Of a stretch of 64,000 bases of DNA, positions 39,651-51,409 are shown one piece after another (the stretch's first letter is position 1; each line of letters starts with the position of its first letter). Under the pieces are notes generated by a model. It worked only from the letters and a program-made list of their open reading frames with translations. It ran no database searches and was not told the DNA's origin. This DNA comes from Microcebus murinus (taxonomy: Eukaryota; Chordata; Mammalia; Primates; Cheirogaleidae), in contig NC_134136.1 of the NCBI RefSeq assembly GCF_040939455.1, positions 104,706,014 to 104,770,013 on the forward strand, given 5' to 3'. Made by a program: the position numbers and the translations under genes.

Positions 39651-42150
39651 CCGCTGTTTCTAAAGAACTCACAATTCCTGTTATCCATTGCTGAGGGACA
39701 GAAAAGAACCACCATTTCTCAAGCTCCCTACCATTTTGCCCATTTCCAATGCTCTCATTTCCCACTCCACTCCCTCCAACACATGCAAGTAGCCATTTTC
39801 CCTCCATCATGTATGTAACTCTTTCTGGAACATGGTTGTGTGCTTCCATTATGTAAAGGGACTCTAAATTTTAAAAAAAACTTTGTATTACACTGTAAAA
39901 CGGAACTCCTTTAATTTTGACAACTATTTATTAATTTGTTTCTTAATATCTCGTGTCATTTTTTTATCATTTGATATTGTTCTGGATTTTAGATACTTAC
40001 CGGTTTTTATCATGAAAGAAAGAGTGTTTTCGTTACTCCTAGTGTGGACTCCATTTTGTTTTCCAGATAGCTTACATAGGCTTTCTTCAATTAGGAACTT
40101 AAAGCCAGTGAAGTCTTAGTTCTACCAATTTGGACTTTTTGATATAATTTGGACATTTGATATAAACCAGAACTAAAGGTTCCATCTCCCTAGATCACAA
40201 ACACTAGAGCTAGACCTCTAGCTTTCAGTCAGAAATGTCACATTGAATCCAACTTATTAAATAAATATATAACATATGTAGGCCACCTGGCCATTGTGTG
40301 TTTAATAGATATTAAAGTTTGGAGAAAAATTGCAGTCTACATTAGATGTTCTCAGTCAATCACTGACAAAGACTGAAGTTCAAATTCTGACGGTGGATTT
40401 TTGTTTCCTGTATTCTTGGTCTTTGAATATCCTATGCAATTTTTTGGCTATTTTCTCCCTAGGGTTCTTTCTTAAAAGAAAATCATTGTCAACAGCTTAA
40501 GCAAAGCCTGGCAGTAATCAAAGCAGTGTATAGTCATTGGATGAAGAAAAGTAGGGAGGAATAATTTAAAAAGCAGCATTCTTTTCTTGAGGCTGAGTTT
40601 CTTTACCCATCTGCAAACTGAAAAGAACTAACTAGGTGGTAGGATTCTGTCATTATTCACTAGGTGGTTTGTGTATGCCAAGCTGAATTTTTTCCCCAGA
40701 GTCTTCCAAAATTGCCTAATAACAAACAAAAAATATAGTTTGATAACAGCGGATGTCTTGAGTGGTAGGGATTATATTGTTATTATTGGTTTTCTTTGTG
40801 CTTTTCCTATTTTCCCACCTCTCTTCTATGATCATTTTAAAAAATGAACATTAATATTTTTGAAGAGGCTTTTATCATGAAATGGAAAAACTCATTTGAA
40901 GAAATAGAAGAATGATTCTTTAAAACAAAACTGGCACTTTGAAAAACTAAAATCCACTTAAACATTGACTGAGATGTTTTAATTTTGTTCTGGGTTTCAT
41001 GCCTTAAAATTGAAGAATGATATGCGGTTGCATATAATTATAAAACTTGAAGTTGTCTCCCACTATGAATGGCTACTTTATGGTTTTCAACTGTAAAGAC
41101 TTCTAGCAAAGTTACAAAGCCCTGCTCCAATTCTCTGATAAATAATTTTACAACATTTTTAAAACATACACATATCCAAATATCATAGAGGGAAATATTA
41201 AAATTCTAAAAGCCCATTGAAGAGAGATTGCCAAAATATATGCCGGAGGCACAGGTTTCAGGAATGATTATATTTAATACCTTTATTAATTAGCTAGAAT
41301 ATGACTAAAACAATATATTAATGACATTCATGAGTTTTGTTCCACTGGGATATGTAGACACTAATGAATACTAAAATTACTCAGGAGACACAATAACTAT
41401 AGCTCTAAATATGTTACACATATGCTGCTTTTTTTAAATGTTAGCTACCTGGAGTCATCATCTTGTTTCCCTTGTATTTGATAACGCTTTTAGTACAGCA
41501 TTTAAGAAACTCACTTGACCAGATCAACACACTTCAAATTACCTGTACACTGTAAGTCCAAACCACAAGATAAAGGCTCAGTTTGTGTGTCAGCTCTGCC
41601 TAGGAAATTGCTTTAGTTTTTAAATTCATTTAAATTGTAAAGAGGAAAATGGTTGTGTTTTCAGCTGTATCCCTCTAGGCTTCTACAGGCATCTTTGGGT
41701 CATTGCTCGGAGTCCTTGTCTCAATTCACTGCCTTTGTCTTTCCCAGATAGATCTACTAAGTAAGTCCTCTGCAGAAACATGGCCTGCTTCAGTTTCTGA
41801 ACTAATCATTATAAGCATAGCAGAAAGAATATCAATCACCTCAGTCCCAATATCCAAAGCAGAACAGAACTAGGTCTTTTGAAAGACATAGTATCCTGTA
41901 GCACTTGGATGAATTGCAGGCAGTTGTGGAGCATTCACATTACCACAGTCCCTTGCCACTCCCACTATGTAAGGCCAGTTCATAAGCTATAGTTTCTCTT
42001 CTATGGTTTCCAAGCATTCTCATTCTCCACAGGGGCTGAACACCTGCCTTGTACTCACATCCTTTTATATTAGGTTCCCTACAGTTTGGCCAGCTCCAGT
42101 CTATGTCTCCCCTTGGAAGCTTAGGGGCTGAGAAATTACGTATCTACTTT
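39651..42150. other. Gene-free, mostly unique-looking DNA
   Basis: No transposon that I can name and no long frame. It is the longest apparently non-repetitive stretch and ends where the MAGE-B tandem array begins. Confidence 0.4.
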
Positions 42151-42287
42151 CCATTCAATAGCCTAATACAGTATCATTCTTTGAGAAATATAGGGTGACA
42201 TACATTTAAAGAAAAGAAAGATAATATTTGGTGATAATATGATCATCTACACATGCAATGTTAGGTAATCTCAAAAGATCAGGGGCT

Positions 42288-42576
42288 CCCTAGCACTCTG
42301 GGAGGCTGAGGCAAAAGGATTGCTCGAGATCAGGAGTTCGAGACTAGCCTGAGCAAGAGTGAGACTCCGTTTCTACTAAAAATAGAAAAAATTAGCTGAA
42401 CAACTAAAAATAGAGACAAACAAGCAAAAAAATTAGCCGGGTGTGGTGGCGAGCACCTGTAGTCCCAGCTACCCAGGAGTCTGAGGCAGCAGGGTCGCTT
42501 AAGCCCAGGAGTTTGAGGTTGCCTTGAACTGACACCATGGCACTATAGCCCAGGCAACAGAGCGAAGAGTCTGTCT

Positions 42577-42618
<42 letters not shown>

Positions 42619-42640
42619 AAGAAAAAGAAAAAGAACAAAA
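42288..42640 (+). mobile_element. 5'-truncated Alu, plus strand
   Basis: Starts part-way into the left arm ('ccctagcactctgggagg') and ends in about 40 A residues plus an A/G tail to about 42640. A short duplication 'aagatcag' flanks it (42275-42282 and 42644-42651). It is inserted in the upstream region of MAGE unit A, since units B and D lack it here. Confidence 0.88.
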
Positions 42641-43119
42641 AAGAAGATCAGTTATGAGGGAACCGCTAAACAGCAGAGGTCACAGAGAGCCCCCATGCCT
42701 TCCTTAGTCTTGGAAGGCTCCAAAAGAGCTATCTCTGTGGAGTCTCCCTTATTCCACCTGTGTAGTCTCAGGGCGGGAAGGGCATATGTCTGAATGAAGA
42801 CGGTAGCCCCAGTTGTGCAGAGAGAAGAGTCTTGGGTTTAACCAGAGTCAAGGTGAGGACCCTGAGTGTTCACGAGAGGATCTCTCCCCAAAAGAGGCAG
42901 GCCCACAGAGCCCCACCCCTGCGGTCAAGGCCGAGGAGCTCAGGCGGGGCAGCCGTGTGTGGCGGGCGGAGATTCCCTGCGTAGGACTGACGGAGCTGAG
43001 GGTTTTGTTTGGAGGCTGGTGGACTCGGGTCAGTAGGGTGAGGAGTCCAAGCTCTGCTGGATATCAAGGTAAGGACCCTGAGTGAGGACTTAGGGACCAC
43101 CGACTCCAAAACAGCGGGG

Positions 43120-43290
43120 GCCCCCCCACAGCGTCCCATCCCCCACAGCGTCCAGTCCCCTACAGCGTCCCGCCCCCGCTATCCACGCTCTAAGACCCGG
43201 GCGGCCGCGGCCGGATGTGGCCAACCTCACTTCCGCTGTGAAGACTAGAACCTCTTCGTGAGGAGAAGCGGCGTCCGGTGAGCTGAGGGT
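43120..43290 (+). promoter_or_regulatory. CpG-rich MAGE-B promoter candidate with first-exon donor
   Basis: CpG density rises sharply here and nowhere else in 40 kb. The block holds three tandem 'acagcgtcc' words (43128-43175), a NotI-like GC run (43199-43212), 'ccggatgt' (43211) and ACTTCCG (43229-43235, CGGAAGT on the other strand). CGGAAGT is the ETS-factor core, and MAGE-A promoters are known to depend on ETS sites and to be silenced by CpG methylation. A good splice donor 'ccg/gtgagc' follows at 43277/43278. I infer transcription starts near 43235. Confidence 0.6.
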
Positions 43291-45204
43291 GAATTCCCGG
43301 GACTGGTCAGGAGTGAAGGTGAGGCCCGAGAGCGTCGAGCTCGCGTGTCGATTGAAGGGACCACTCCCCATCCATAATAAAGGGGACCCCACTAAGTCTC
43401 GCCCCTGCACTTGGCCCTGGGAGGCCCTGGCAAAGCTGCCTGACAGAGTTCTGCCTGGAAATGGTCAGGGAGGGGAGGGCCTTGGTCTAGGGGGGGAGCA
43501 GATGGAGGAGAACCAGGCCCTAACTGGAGTCAAGGTGAGGACCGAGTGTTAATGAGTGGACCTTTACCCTAAAGAAGGGCCACACTGAGCAACACCACTG
43601 CACTGAGCTTTAGGAGGCCCTAGGCAACGTTCACAAATGTCGAATGACTGGCCTACCCTCTAGGGACTAAGGGAGTTGCGGCCTACACCCGAGGCTCACA
43701 TCTGCTGTCAGCAATAGGAGGCTCAGGACAGAGCTGGAGAATTGAGATGCCCTCTTATTTCCTCTGGAGGTGATCTCAGGGAGGTGAGGGCTTTGGTCTA
43801 AACAGGTAGGCCCAATTCAGCAGAGGGACCCAGTCAGTCACTAACAGGAATCAAGGCTATGACACTGAATGATGATGAGGGGACTCCTCCCAAAAAGAAG
43901 GGAGACATATAAAGCTCCACCCGGTTGTCAGACTTGGCAGACCTGAGCAGGGTGGCTTGTTGAGTTGCACTCACTCTTCTCATGGTTTCTTAGAGATATG
44001 AGGGACAAGGTCAAAGAGGGCAGTCGCAGGTCAGCAGAGAGAGGATTTCCAGGTTGTGCCAGGTGTCATGGTAAGAACCCTGGGGACTGCAGTGACCTTT
44101 CACCCCATATTATTGTGAGCCACACAGAGTCTTCCCTACTATCAGCTCTGGGAGACCCTAGGCAGAAAAGTCAGGTAGCCATGCCCATTAGTTTTCACTC
44201 AGGGTAGTAGGGAAATGAGGGTTTTGACCTGAGGATGGTGGTCACATGTCAACAGAGAGAAGAATCTTAGGCCTCTCATGAGTCAAATTTAGAAGATGAG
44301 TTGGGACCCTATGTGGGTTCACCTGTCACAGGGCAGTAATCTGCCTGCCACAGCTTTCACTTTTTGGAGGACCACATTTGGTCAGATAAGACCACCTTAA
44401 CTTCCTCCTATTAAGTCTCAGGGAAGTTGGCTCTTACTACCATACACCTCAGTTCACAAAAAAGGGGAGCTCCCCTTCCAGGAGCCAACTTGAGGAATCT
44501 GAATGAGGACTCAAAGGTCCACTGAACCTTGAACAGAGAGGACATCACACAATCCTTTGCTTTTAGCCCTGGAAACCTCAGGAAAGGGCTGTCAGGTTGA
44601 GCATCCCCTCACTTCTTTATAGCACATCTAAGGGAGGCGAGACCCTTGGTGTGAATGTGCAGCCACCAGTGATCAGAAGGTAGGTGGTGCCTAGCATTCT
44701 ATGGAACCAAGGTGAGGCCCCTGAATGAGGGCTAAAGACACCAATGAGCCCAAGACAAAAAAGATTTCACTGAACTCTCAGCATTTTGTGTCCCCTGTCA
44801 TGACAGTGGGACTGAGGCATCCCTTTAATTCTTTTCCATGTGTCCCAGAGAGCTTTGAAGTATCACCTTTAGAGGAGGAGAGGACAGTGTCTCAGGCCCT
44901 GCCAAGAGTTCATATGCTCATCCTAAAAATGAACTGAGATGGCCCCAAACACCAGAAGACAGGAGGCCCTACTGCCAGTACCTGCTGTCACACCAGTAAG
45001 CCAGAATGCCATCTAAGACTCACTCTGAGGGTTCCATAGTTGTTCTGTGGTGTCTTAGGGGAGAGGATGACCAGGAGAACAGGAGCCCTGTGGGATTATA
45101 GAACAGTGTCCTCAGGGAAACCTGCAGAGGCAGGTTGCTTTCAGTAAAGCCAAGATGATATCTCTCTGCTGAAAGTGCTCACAGGATCTCATTCTCCCTC
45201 CTCC

Positions 45205-45206
45205 AG
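45205..45206 (+). promoter_or_regulatory. Splice acceptor of MAGE-B coding exon
   Basis: A polypyrimidine run 'ctcattctccctcctccag' (45188-45206) ends in AG and is followed by 'gtacgtcaac'. The coding exon would begin at 45207, giving 61 nt of 5' UTR in this exon. MAGE genes keep the whole reading frame in the last exon, which fits. Confidence 0.75.
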
Positions 45207-45267
45207 GTACGTCAACCACCTACTCTCCTGCCCACACTCGCACCTGCTGTCTCCAGCCATAGCCATC

Positions 45268-46305
45268 ATGCCTCGTGGTCAGAAGAGTAAGCTGCGTGCC
45301 CGTGAGAAACGCCGCAAGGTCCGAGGTGAGACCCAGGGTCTTGATGATGCTCAGGCCACTGCAGCAGAGAAAGGAGAGTCACCCTCCACTTCCTCTCCTG
45401 TTTTGGGGAATACTGCCTCCAGCTCCTCTGCTGCTGGCAGTTCCCAGAAACCTCAGAGAGCTCCACCCACCTCTGCTGCTGCTGCTGCAGGTGCTTCATG
45501 CACAACATCTGATAGAGGTGCCAAGAGCCAAGATCAGGAAAATGCAGGTTCCTCTGAGGCCTCATCCTCTGCTGAGAGCCTGCAAAAAGATCCTCTAACC
45601 AGGAGGGTAGGAATGTTGGTGCAGTTCCTTCTGTTCAAGTATAAAATAAAAGAGCACATTACAATGGCAGAAATGCTGAGGGTTGTCAACAAAAGGTACA
45701 GGGAGCGCTTCCCAGAGATCCTCAAGAGAGCCTCTGAGCGCCTGGAGCTGGTCTTTGGTCTTGATCTGAAGAAAATCAACCCCAACGGTCACTCCTACAT
45801 TCTTGACAGCAAGCTAGACCTCAGCGATGATGGAACTCTGAGCAGTATCTGGGGCTTTCCCAGGAATGGGCTTTTGATGCCTCTCCTGGGTGTGATCTTC
45901 TTAAATGGCAACTGTGCCACTGAGGAAGAGATCTGGGAATTCCTGAATATTTTGGGGATCTATGATGGGAAGAGGCACTTCATCTTTGGGGAGCCCCGAA
46001 AGCTCATCACCCAAGATCTGGTGAGGGAAAAGTATCTGGAATACCAGCAGGTGCCCAACAGTGATCCTCCACGCTATCTGTTCCTATGGGGTCCCAGAGC
46101 CCATGTAGAAACCAGCAAGATGAAAGTCCTGGAGTTTTTGGCCAAGATCAATGATACCATCCCCAGTGCCTTCCCAGCCCAGTATGAAGAGGCTTTGAGA
46201 GATGAGGAAGACAGAACCCGAGCTACAATTGCAGCCATGTCTGCCACTTCTGCCAGGGCTTGTGCACGTCTTAGGGCCACAGCCAGCAGCTCCTCCCACC
46301 CCTAG
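45268..46305 (+). CDS. MAGEB4: MAGE-B family protein (MAGEB1/2/4-like), intact
   Basis: Encodes 345 residues, close to the 346-347 of human MAGEB1 and MAGEB4. The start at 45268 is chosen because the protein then opens [16 protein letters not shown], the standard MAGE-B N-terminus. A is at -3, and the frame upstream to 45175 crosses the splice acceptor. Residues 1-20 are basic, 35-105 are Ser/Ala-rich and disordered, and about 112-305 form the MAGE homology domain (winged-helix pair). Landmarks are [10 protein letters not shown] (117-126), the [17 protein letters not shown] block (199-215), [15 protein letters not shown] and the [17 protein letters not shown] block (262-278). MAGE proteins bind RING E3 ubiquitin ligases through this domain and are mostly restricted to testis and tumours. 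The C-terminal wording ([19 protein letters not shown]) looks nearest to MAGEB4, while DPLTR before the domain is MAGEB2-like. The symbol is therefore a best guess within MAGEB1/2/4. No frameshift is seen. Confidence 0.93.
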   Translation: MPRGQKSKLRAREKRRKVRGETQGLDDAQATAAEKGESPSTSSPVLGNTASSSSAAGSSQKPQRAPPTSAAAAAGASCTTSDRGAKSQDQENAGSSEASSSAESLQKDPLTRRVGMLVQFLLFKYKIKEHITMAEMLRVVNKRYRERFPEILKRASERLELVFGLDLKKINPNGHSYILDSKLDLSDDGTLSSIWGFPRNGLLMPLLGVIFLNGNCATEEEIWEFLNILGIYDGKRHFIFGEPRKLITQDLVREKYLEYQQVPNSDPPRYLFLWGPRAHVETSKMKVLEFLAKINDTIPSAFPAQYEEALRDEEDRTRATIAAMSATSARACARLRATASSSSHP

Positions 46306-46800
46306 TGAGGCCTGAGGCAGATTCTTTACTTTGTTATTGAAAAATCCTGTTAACCTTTGTTCTTGTTATATATGAATAACTTGTTGACTAATCTTTTTTT
46401 TTCAACTGGTGTTTCTTTCAATATAAGGTTTATTTCAGTTCAAAATATAAGTGTACAAATGACATGGATCACATATTTATTGCAATTTGTTAGGTTTAGT
46501 AGTAAGAGTTTTTGGGTTTTGTTTTTTTTTTTTGAAATGTGAATTGAACATCCTTAAATCACTTTCGTGATCCAGAAAAAGATAATATGATATTGGAATA
46601 GGAATATTCATGGAAATGTGAAAGATTTCACAGTAAAGTAGTTGGAATCAGAAAACAGAGAAAAAAATAAAAATTGGTTAATTCTTGGTTTGCTTTACTC
46701 AATTTAATTTGTCTTCTGATAAATGGAAAATATATGTACATGGATATGCTTATGTTATTCAAAAATGTGTGAAAAATAAAAGCAGCAGATTAGACCTCTT
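46306..46800 (+). other. MAGE-B 3' UTR and polyadenylation signal
   Basis: Starts 'tgaggcctgaggcagattct', which is repeated almost exactly after the pseudogene tail at 51410. An AATAAA hexamer lies at 46775-46780 and the transcript probably ends near 46800. Sequence like 46430-46490 ('acatggatcacatatttatt') recurs at 50620 and 51640. Confidence 0.7.
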
Positions 46801-47199
46801 GTCCTTGGCTTGTATTTTACCGAAACTTTAGTTGAGAGCACCTGCTCTTTGGAAGTCTTCATGTCTGTGCTGGGAATGTTTAGTTAAAGAAGACACAGCT
46901 CCTGCCCATGCAGTTGTAGATTCGAAGGGAAGCTATCTATTATCATGGAAGAGAGTGAGAAACTCTCTACTTCATAAAGAAGTGAAATTCATGACAAAGA
47001 GGTAATAAAAGGAAAATATTACCTAGTTTTCATTGCTAAGCAGCTATTTTAACTGAATGTGGTTTTTTTTGGTCCTAGATTGTTGCATTATTCTCTAAGA
47101 TGTCTTGGATATTTAAAAAATCTCAGCTTGATAGATAGTAATGTCTCAGGTCAGATCATCATAGTAATAATTGCCAATCAGTAATGTCTCAATAAGAGA

Positions 47200-50050
47200 C
47201 AGCCACAGCCACAGATGCTCTGTATACATTACATATATTCTACCAGTCCTATGAGATGGGGGCTTATCAAACCCACTTTACTGTAGAGAGCCTGAGGCTC
47301 ATTGAGTTTGGTAGTGTGCCAGAGTTCACAGTGGTAGTATGTAGCAAGTAATGACAGAGTTGGGACCACAGCCCCAATCTGAATACTCTACAGCCCACAC
47401 TGTTCCACTCCTCCCAAACTGAGGCACACCCTGTGTCTCTTTTTTTAAAAATTTTTTTGCTTTTCATTTATAATTTTTTTTTAATTTCAGCATATGGCAG
47501 GGGTACGAATGTTTAGGTTACATATATTGCCTTGTGTCTCTTATTTTAATTTTCTTCTCAGTACTCTCAAATGTGTTTCAGGTGGTAAAAAGAAGTAGTT
47601 GTGCCCAAACTACTGATTGGAATACATAACCAGAGCAACAAAAACATCAAAGTAATTGAGAGGTATAAATAGAGAAATGAGTGAAACAATGTTCAGTGAC
47701 AGTGATAGTAAAATTATCTATATTTACAGTGTTAGATAACCTCAAATATAGGGGCTCCCCAAATCATCCTAAACAATCTCTTCCCTGTCGAAAGTAAATC
47801 TGTCAGAACAAAAGTTACATGAATATCTTTTGTCTGGCTGATGAAGAGAAGTAGATCAATGTGTTTCCTTTCTAACAGCTCACCTCCAATCCTGGGCCCC
47901 TGCCATGTGCTACAGCTTCCCCATCTCACACCACTCCTAGAACAAGGACCCATTCTCCACAAGGTTTGCAGAGGGGAAACTGCTCTAGAGCTTGCAGGGA
48001 TGTGGCATTTCCCAGGAAGTATTTAATTTAAGAGACAGAGCCTGGGGTGAGGGATGGGGAAACCAATGCCCCATGTAGGAGGGCTGGGGGTGAAGACCAA
48101 CACTCCAGAATATGAGGGAGGATCACACAGAGATACCATCCCTGTCTTCTCTTAGATGCAGACAGTCTCAGAGCTTTCAGTCTGAGCAGCTCCTCACATT
48201 ATTCTTCAGGCTTCTCTGAGGGATATAGTCCTAAAGGTAGCATTTGCCCAGATCAGTAGAGAAAGGAGTCCCAGACTCTCATAGGAATGAAGGCAATAAA
48301 CTTGAATGAGAATGATGGAAAGGCCCTGCCAGAACAGTGGGGTCATATAAAATCACATCCCAGTTGTTAGCCCTGTGAAGTCCCGAACTGTCCTGTCTGC
48401 TTGTGGCTGACACTGAATTCCAATTCAGGTCCTAGCAAGGTGAGGACTTTGGTTTGAAGGCCATGGCCTCAGGTCAGCAGAGAGTCCTAGGAAGGGTTCA
48501 GAGTCAAGGTAAAGACCTTGCATGTAGACTTGGAAACTGCTCAAGTCACAACTGACAGGGCTGCCCCTTGTGCTTCCTCTGCTGTTAGCCCTGGGAAGCT
48601 CAGGGAAGGCTTAACAGACTTAGGTGCCTCTGACTTCTACCTGGAGGATCTCAAGGAGATGAAAGACTTGGTTTACAAGCTGGCCATCCAGTTCAGCTTA
48701 GAGTAGAATCCCAGGCCATGACAGGTGTCAAGGTAAAAATCTTGTATGAGGAATGAGGCAACCAACCACCACAGAGGTGAACAGAGAACAGAAGTGTTCT
48801 TAGAAATTCCTGCCTCTGCAGTCAACCCTGAGAGTCCACAGGCAGAGTTTTCAGGCTGAGATTGCCTGTCATTTGCTGAGGAGGGACGGTGGTCTCAGAG
48901 ACATGAAGTCCTTGGACTAATGAAGCAAGGCCACTTTTAGCAGAGGGAGGAGACTAGCTCCCTAATAGAAGTCAACATGATGACACTGAGGTGACAATAA
49001 GCAGACCCCTTTCAGAAAGAAGAGGGTCACATAGAGCCCTGTCCCTGCTTTCAGACCTGAGAAACCCAGGCATGACAACATGAGGAGTCATACTCACTTC
49101 TTCCCAGGTAATCTCAAAGATGTGAGGAACCTTAACAAAGGAGGCTGCCTCCGGTCAGAAGAGGGAAGGAAGAGTTCCAGGTTTTTCCAGAAGTCAAGGT
49201 GATGACCCTGAAGACAGGGGGACACCACCCCCACAACAGTGAGGGCAACACAGATTCCTTCCACTACTGTTATCCTGGGGAAACTATGAGCAGTTGTGGT
49301 AATATGAGGCAAATTTCACTTCTTTCTAGAGTGTATATCAGGGAATGAGGAGCTCTAGTATGAGGGGATAGGACTCAAGTCAAGACAAGGTGTGCCAGGA
49401 GTAAGAGTGAAGACACTGAAGAGAGTGCAACCACACACCATATCAGTGGGAGCCACACAGAATCTTCCATACTGTTAACCCTTGAAGACCCCAGGCAGAA
49501 ATGTCAGGTGTAGGTATCCATCAGTTCTTACTCAGGGGTAACAGGGAAGTGAGGTCTTGATCTTAAGGTGGTGGTTCCATCCACATAAACAGAGGAAGGA
49601 ATCTTAGGCCTGCCCAGGAGTTAAACTGAGGACTCTGAGTTGGGACTGTGCATGGAAATAGCCATCATAGGACCTCAACCTGTTTGCCACAGCTTTCATT
49701 CTTGTGAGACCACTGGCAGGTGCGTAGTCAGATAAGACCAGCCTCACTTCCTCCTCTTGGATCTCAAGAGGAAGTGTGGGCCTCTCTATGAGGAGACCTC
49801 CTCAGGTCAAAAATGAGGGGCACCCCAGGCCCTGCCAGCAGTGAAGTCAGAGAACCTGAGTAGGGACTGCAGGAACCACATTTCCTTGAACAGAGGAGAC
49901 AACAAAGTGTCATGATCTACCCTTTGATATCAATCATAGAAGACTCAGAGCAGGGCTTTCAGGTGAGGCTCTCCCTCACTTCTTTATATCAGGCCTAAGG
50001 GAAGGGAAATCTTCGGTCTGAAAGCAAAGCTACCAGTCACCAGAAGGAAG
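47200..50050 (+). pseudogene. MAGE-B unit B: upstream and modules, coding exon missing
   Basis: 47740-48060 matches unit C (50690-50990) and unit D (63230-63560). 48260-50050 repeats the non-coding modules of unit A. 49430-50040 lines up with 44100-44680, including 'cacagctttca', 'gtcagataagaccaScct' and 'cacttctttata'. In unit A the coding exon follows some 500 bp later. In unit B the text instead runs at about 50080 into the next unit, so the coding exon has been lost. Short frames such as 48518-48706 are not credible genes. Confidence 0.7.
47442..47532 (-). mobile_element. Very short L1 3'-end insertion (91 bp)
   Basis: A T-rich run followed by 'aatttcagcatatggcaggggtac', split word, is the reverse complement of an L1 3' end. 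The duplication 'tgtgtctctt' flanks it (47432-47441 and 47533-47542). Unit D at about 62682-62700 shows the empty site. Confidence 0.75.
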
Positions 50051-50499
50051 GGATCCCACACATGCTGGTCACTGTGACAAGTGTTTTCCATTGATTACAC
50101 ACATCTTGCCGGTTCTACATGACAGGCCTTACCAAGCCCATTTTCATAGATTCAGAGCCTGAGGCTCATAAAGTTTAATAATGTGCCCATGTTAACACAG
50201 CTAGTAATGACAGGGCTGGGATTAAACTCCTGGTCCGAATTAGTCAAAAGCCCATACTGTTCCACTTCTCCCAGCCTGAGGATGACCTTATCCCTTAATT
50301 CACTTTTCTTTTCATTACTGCAAAATACATCATAGGCAATAGAAAGAAAGGCTCTGCGGCCAAACTACTGGGTTATAATAAGTATCTAGAGACGTAAAAA
50401 TACCAAAATACATGAAAGTTTGAATAACAAAAAAAGAAGCAATATTTTGATGACAGAATCATATGCATATGTTTGTGATGTCAGATAACTTCAAAAGTC

Positions 50500-50690
50500 T
50501 TTTTGTTCTTGCTCTACCTGAATAACTGGGAGATTTATCTTTTTGTTTTTGGCACTTTTAAAATTCATTCCTTTAAATAAAAGATTTATTTAGCTTCAAT
50601 ATTTGTGTTTATAAATAACATGTATCACACACTTATTAAATATTTCTTTTCCATATATAAGCGTAAAAGAGGCTCAAAGAATCATATGAT
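50500..50690 (+). repeat. Displaced MAGE-B 3' UTR copy, left member of pair
   Basis: This block and 51512-51690 are about 90% alike by eye over 180 bp, sharing 'cttttaaaattcattccttt' and 'atttatttagcttca'. Both resemble the functional 3' UTR at 46350-46500. Here it sits in an upstream region, which units A, B and D lack at this position. Confidence 0.8.
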
Positions 50691-51292
50691 TCAGCAACTT
50701 CCTTATATAAAGTAAATATATCAGAACTTATATGAGATCCTAAATCTGGCTGGGGAAGAGAAGGAGTGGATCAACATGTGTTTTTCTCACCCACCGCCTA
50801 TCCTGGGCCCCCCTGCCTTGTGCTGTTGATTTCCCATCTCACATCACTCCTAGGACAAGGACCCATTCTCTGCAAGGTTTACAGAGAGGAAACTGCTCAA
50901 TACTGTGTAAGGATGTGGCATTTCTCAGGAAGCCTTTAATCCAAGTGACAAGAGTCTATATGAAGACATCCATAAATCAGGACTGGGAAAATGAACACTG
51001 AAGAGGATCAGTTATTATCAGCAAGACTAGCCCTTGTGTGATCTCAGACCCAGAGGGCCCCAGGTAGAGCTGTTGGGCTGAGCATCCTCTCACTTATTCC
51101 TCACAGTTGTCAGGAACTTGAGAGCTTTGGTCTAAGGAAGGCAGCCTCAGTTTGGTAGAAAGAGGAGTCCCAGGATCTGTTTGATATAAATCCTTTAATG
51201 AAGGTAGCACTTATCCAGAACACTGAGGTCCTGAAGAGTCCAGCCCCCACTGTTAGCCCTTGGAGGTCCTTGAATTCCATGGCCTGATGAAT

Positions 51293-51409
51293 TATGGAGA
51301 GCCTTCAAGAGATGAAGCAGAGACAGCCCAAGCCAGAGCTGCAGCCAGGGTTGGCACTATTGCCATGGCTGGGGCATATACCAGAGCCATGTCCAGCAAC
51401 TCCTCCTAG
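51293..51409 (+). pseudogene. MAGE-B pseudogene: last 38 codons only
   Basis: In frame this reads Y-G-E-P-S-R-D-E-A-E-T-A-Q-A-R and ends S-S-N-S-S-stop. That aligns with [14 protein letters not shown] (306-319) to the SSSSHP end of the intact gene at 46185-46305. The stop is TAG at 51407-51409, and the next 20 bases match the intact gene's 3' UTR start. Everything upstream of it in the ORF is absent. Confidence 0.85.

Larger units (their letters stand above)
42150..45206 (+). repeat. MAGE-B unit A: upstream region and non-coding modules
   Basis: From about 42830 the sequence falls into modules of roughly 250-300 bp, each beginning 'agtcaaggtgaggaccctga' or a variant (for example 42846, 43066, 43531, 43849, 44066, 44700). 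Inside each module come 'cacagagccccacccctg' and 'gggaggccc' type words. These are the well-known non-coding repeats upstream of MAGE coding exons. Most 'caaggtgaggac' words look like splice donors. Upstream (42180-42287) the sequence matches unit D at about 63160-63250 and unit B at about 47650-47750. Confidence 0.8.

Noticed and set aside
42813..43552. Several 80-106 codon frames in the GC-rich MAGE upstream region
   Set aside because: They lie in the non-coding modules, conflict with each other on both strands and contain splice donors; GC-rich DNA has few chance stops.
45175..45267. N-terminal extension of the MAGE-B frame by 31 codons
   Set aside because: It crosses the likely splice acceptor (45205-45206), and MAGE-B proteins begin at MPRGQKSK.
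45266..45598. Alternative frames of 99-107 codons within the MAGE-B gene
   Set aside because: Shadow frames in the repetitive Ser/Ala-rich part of the true gene.
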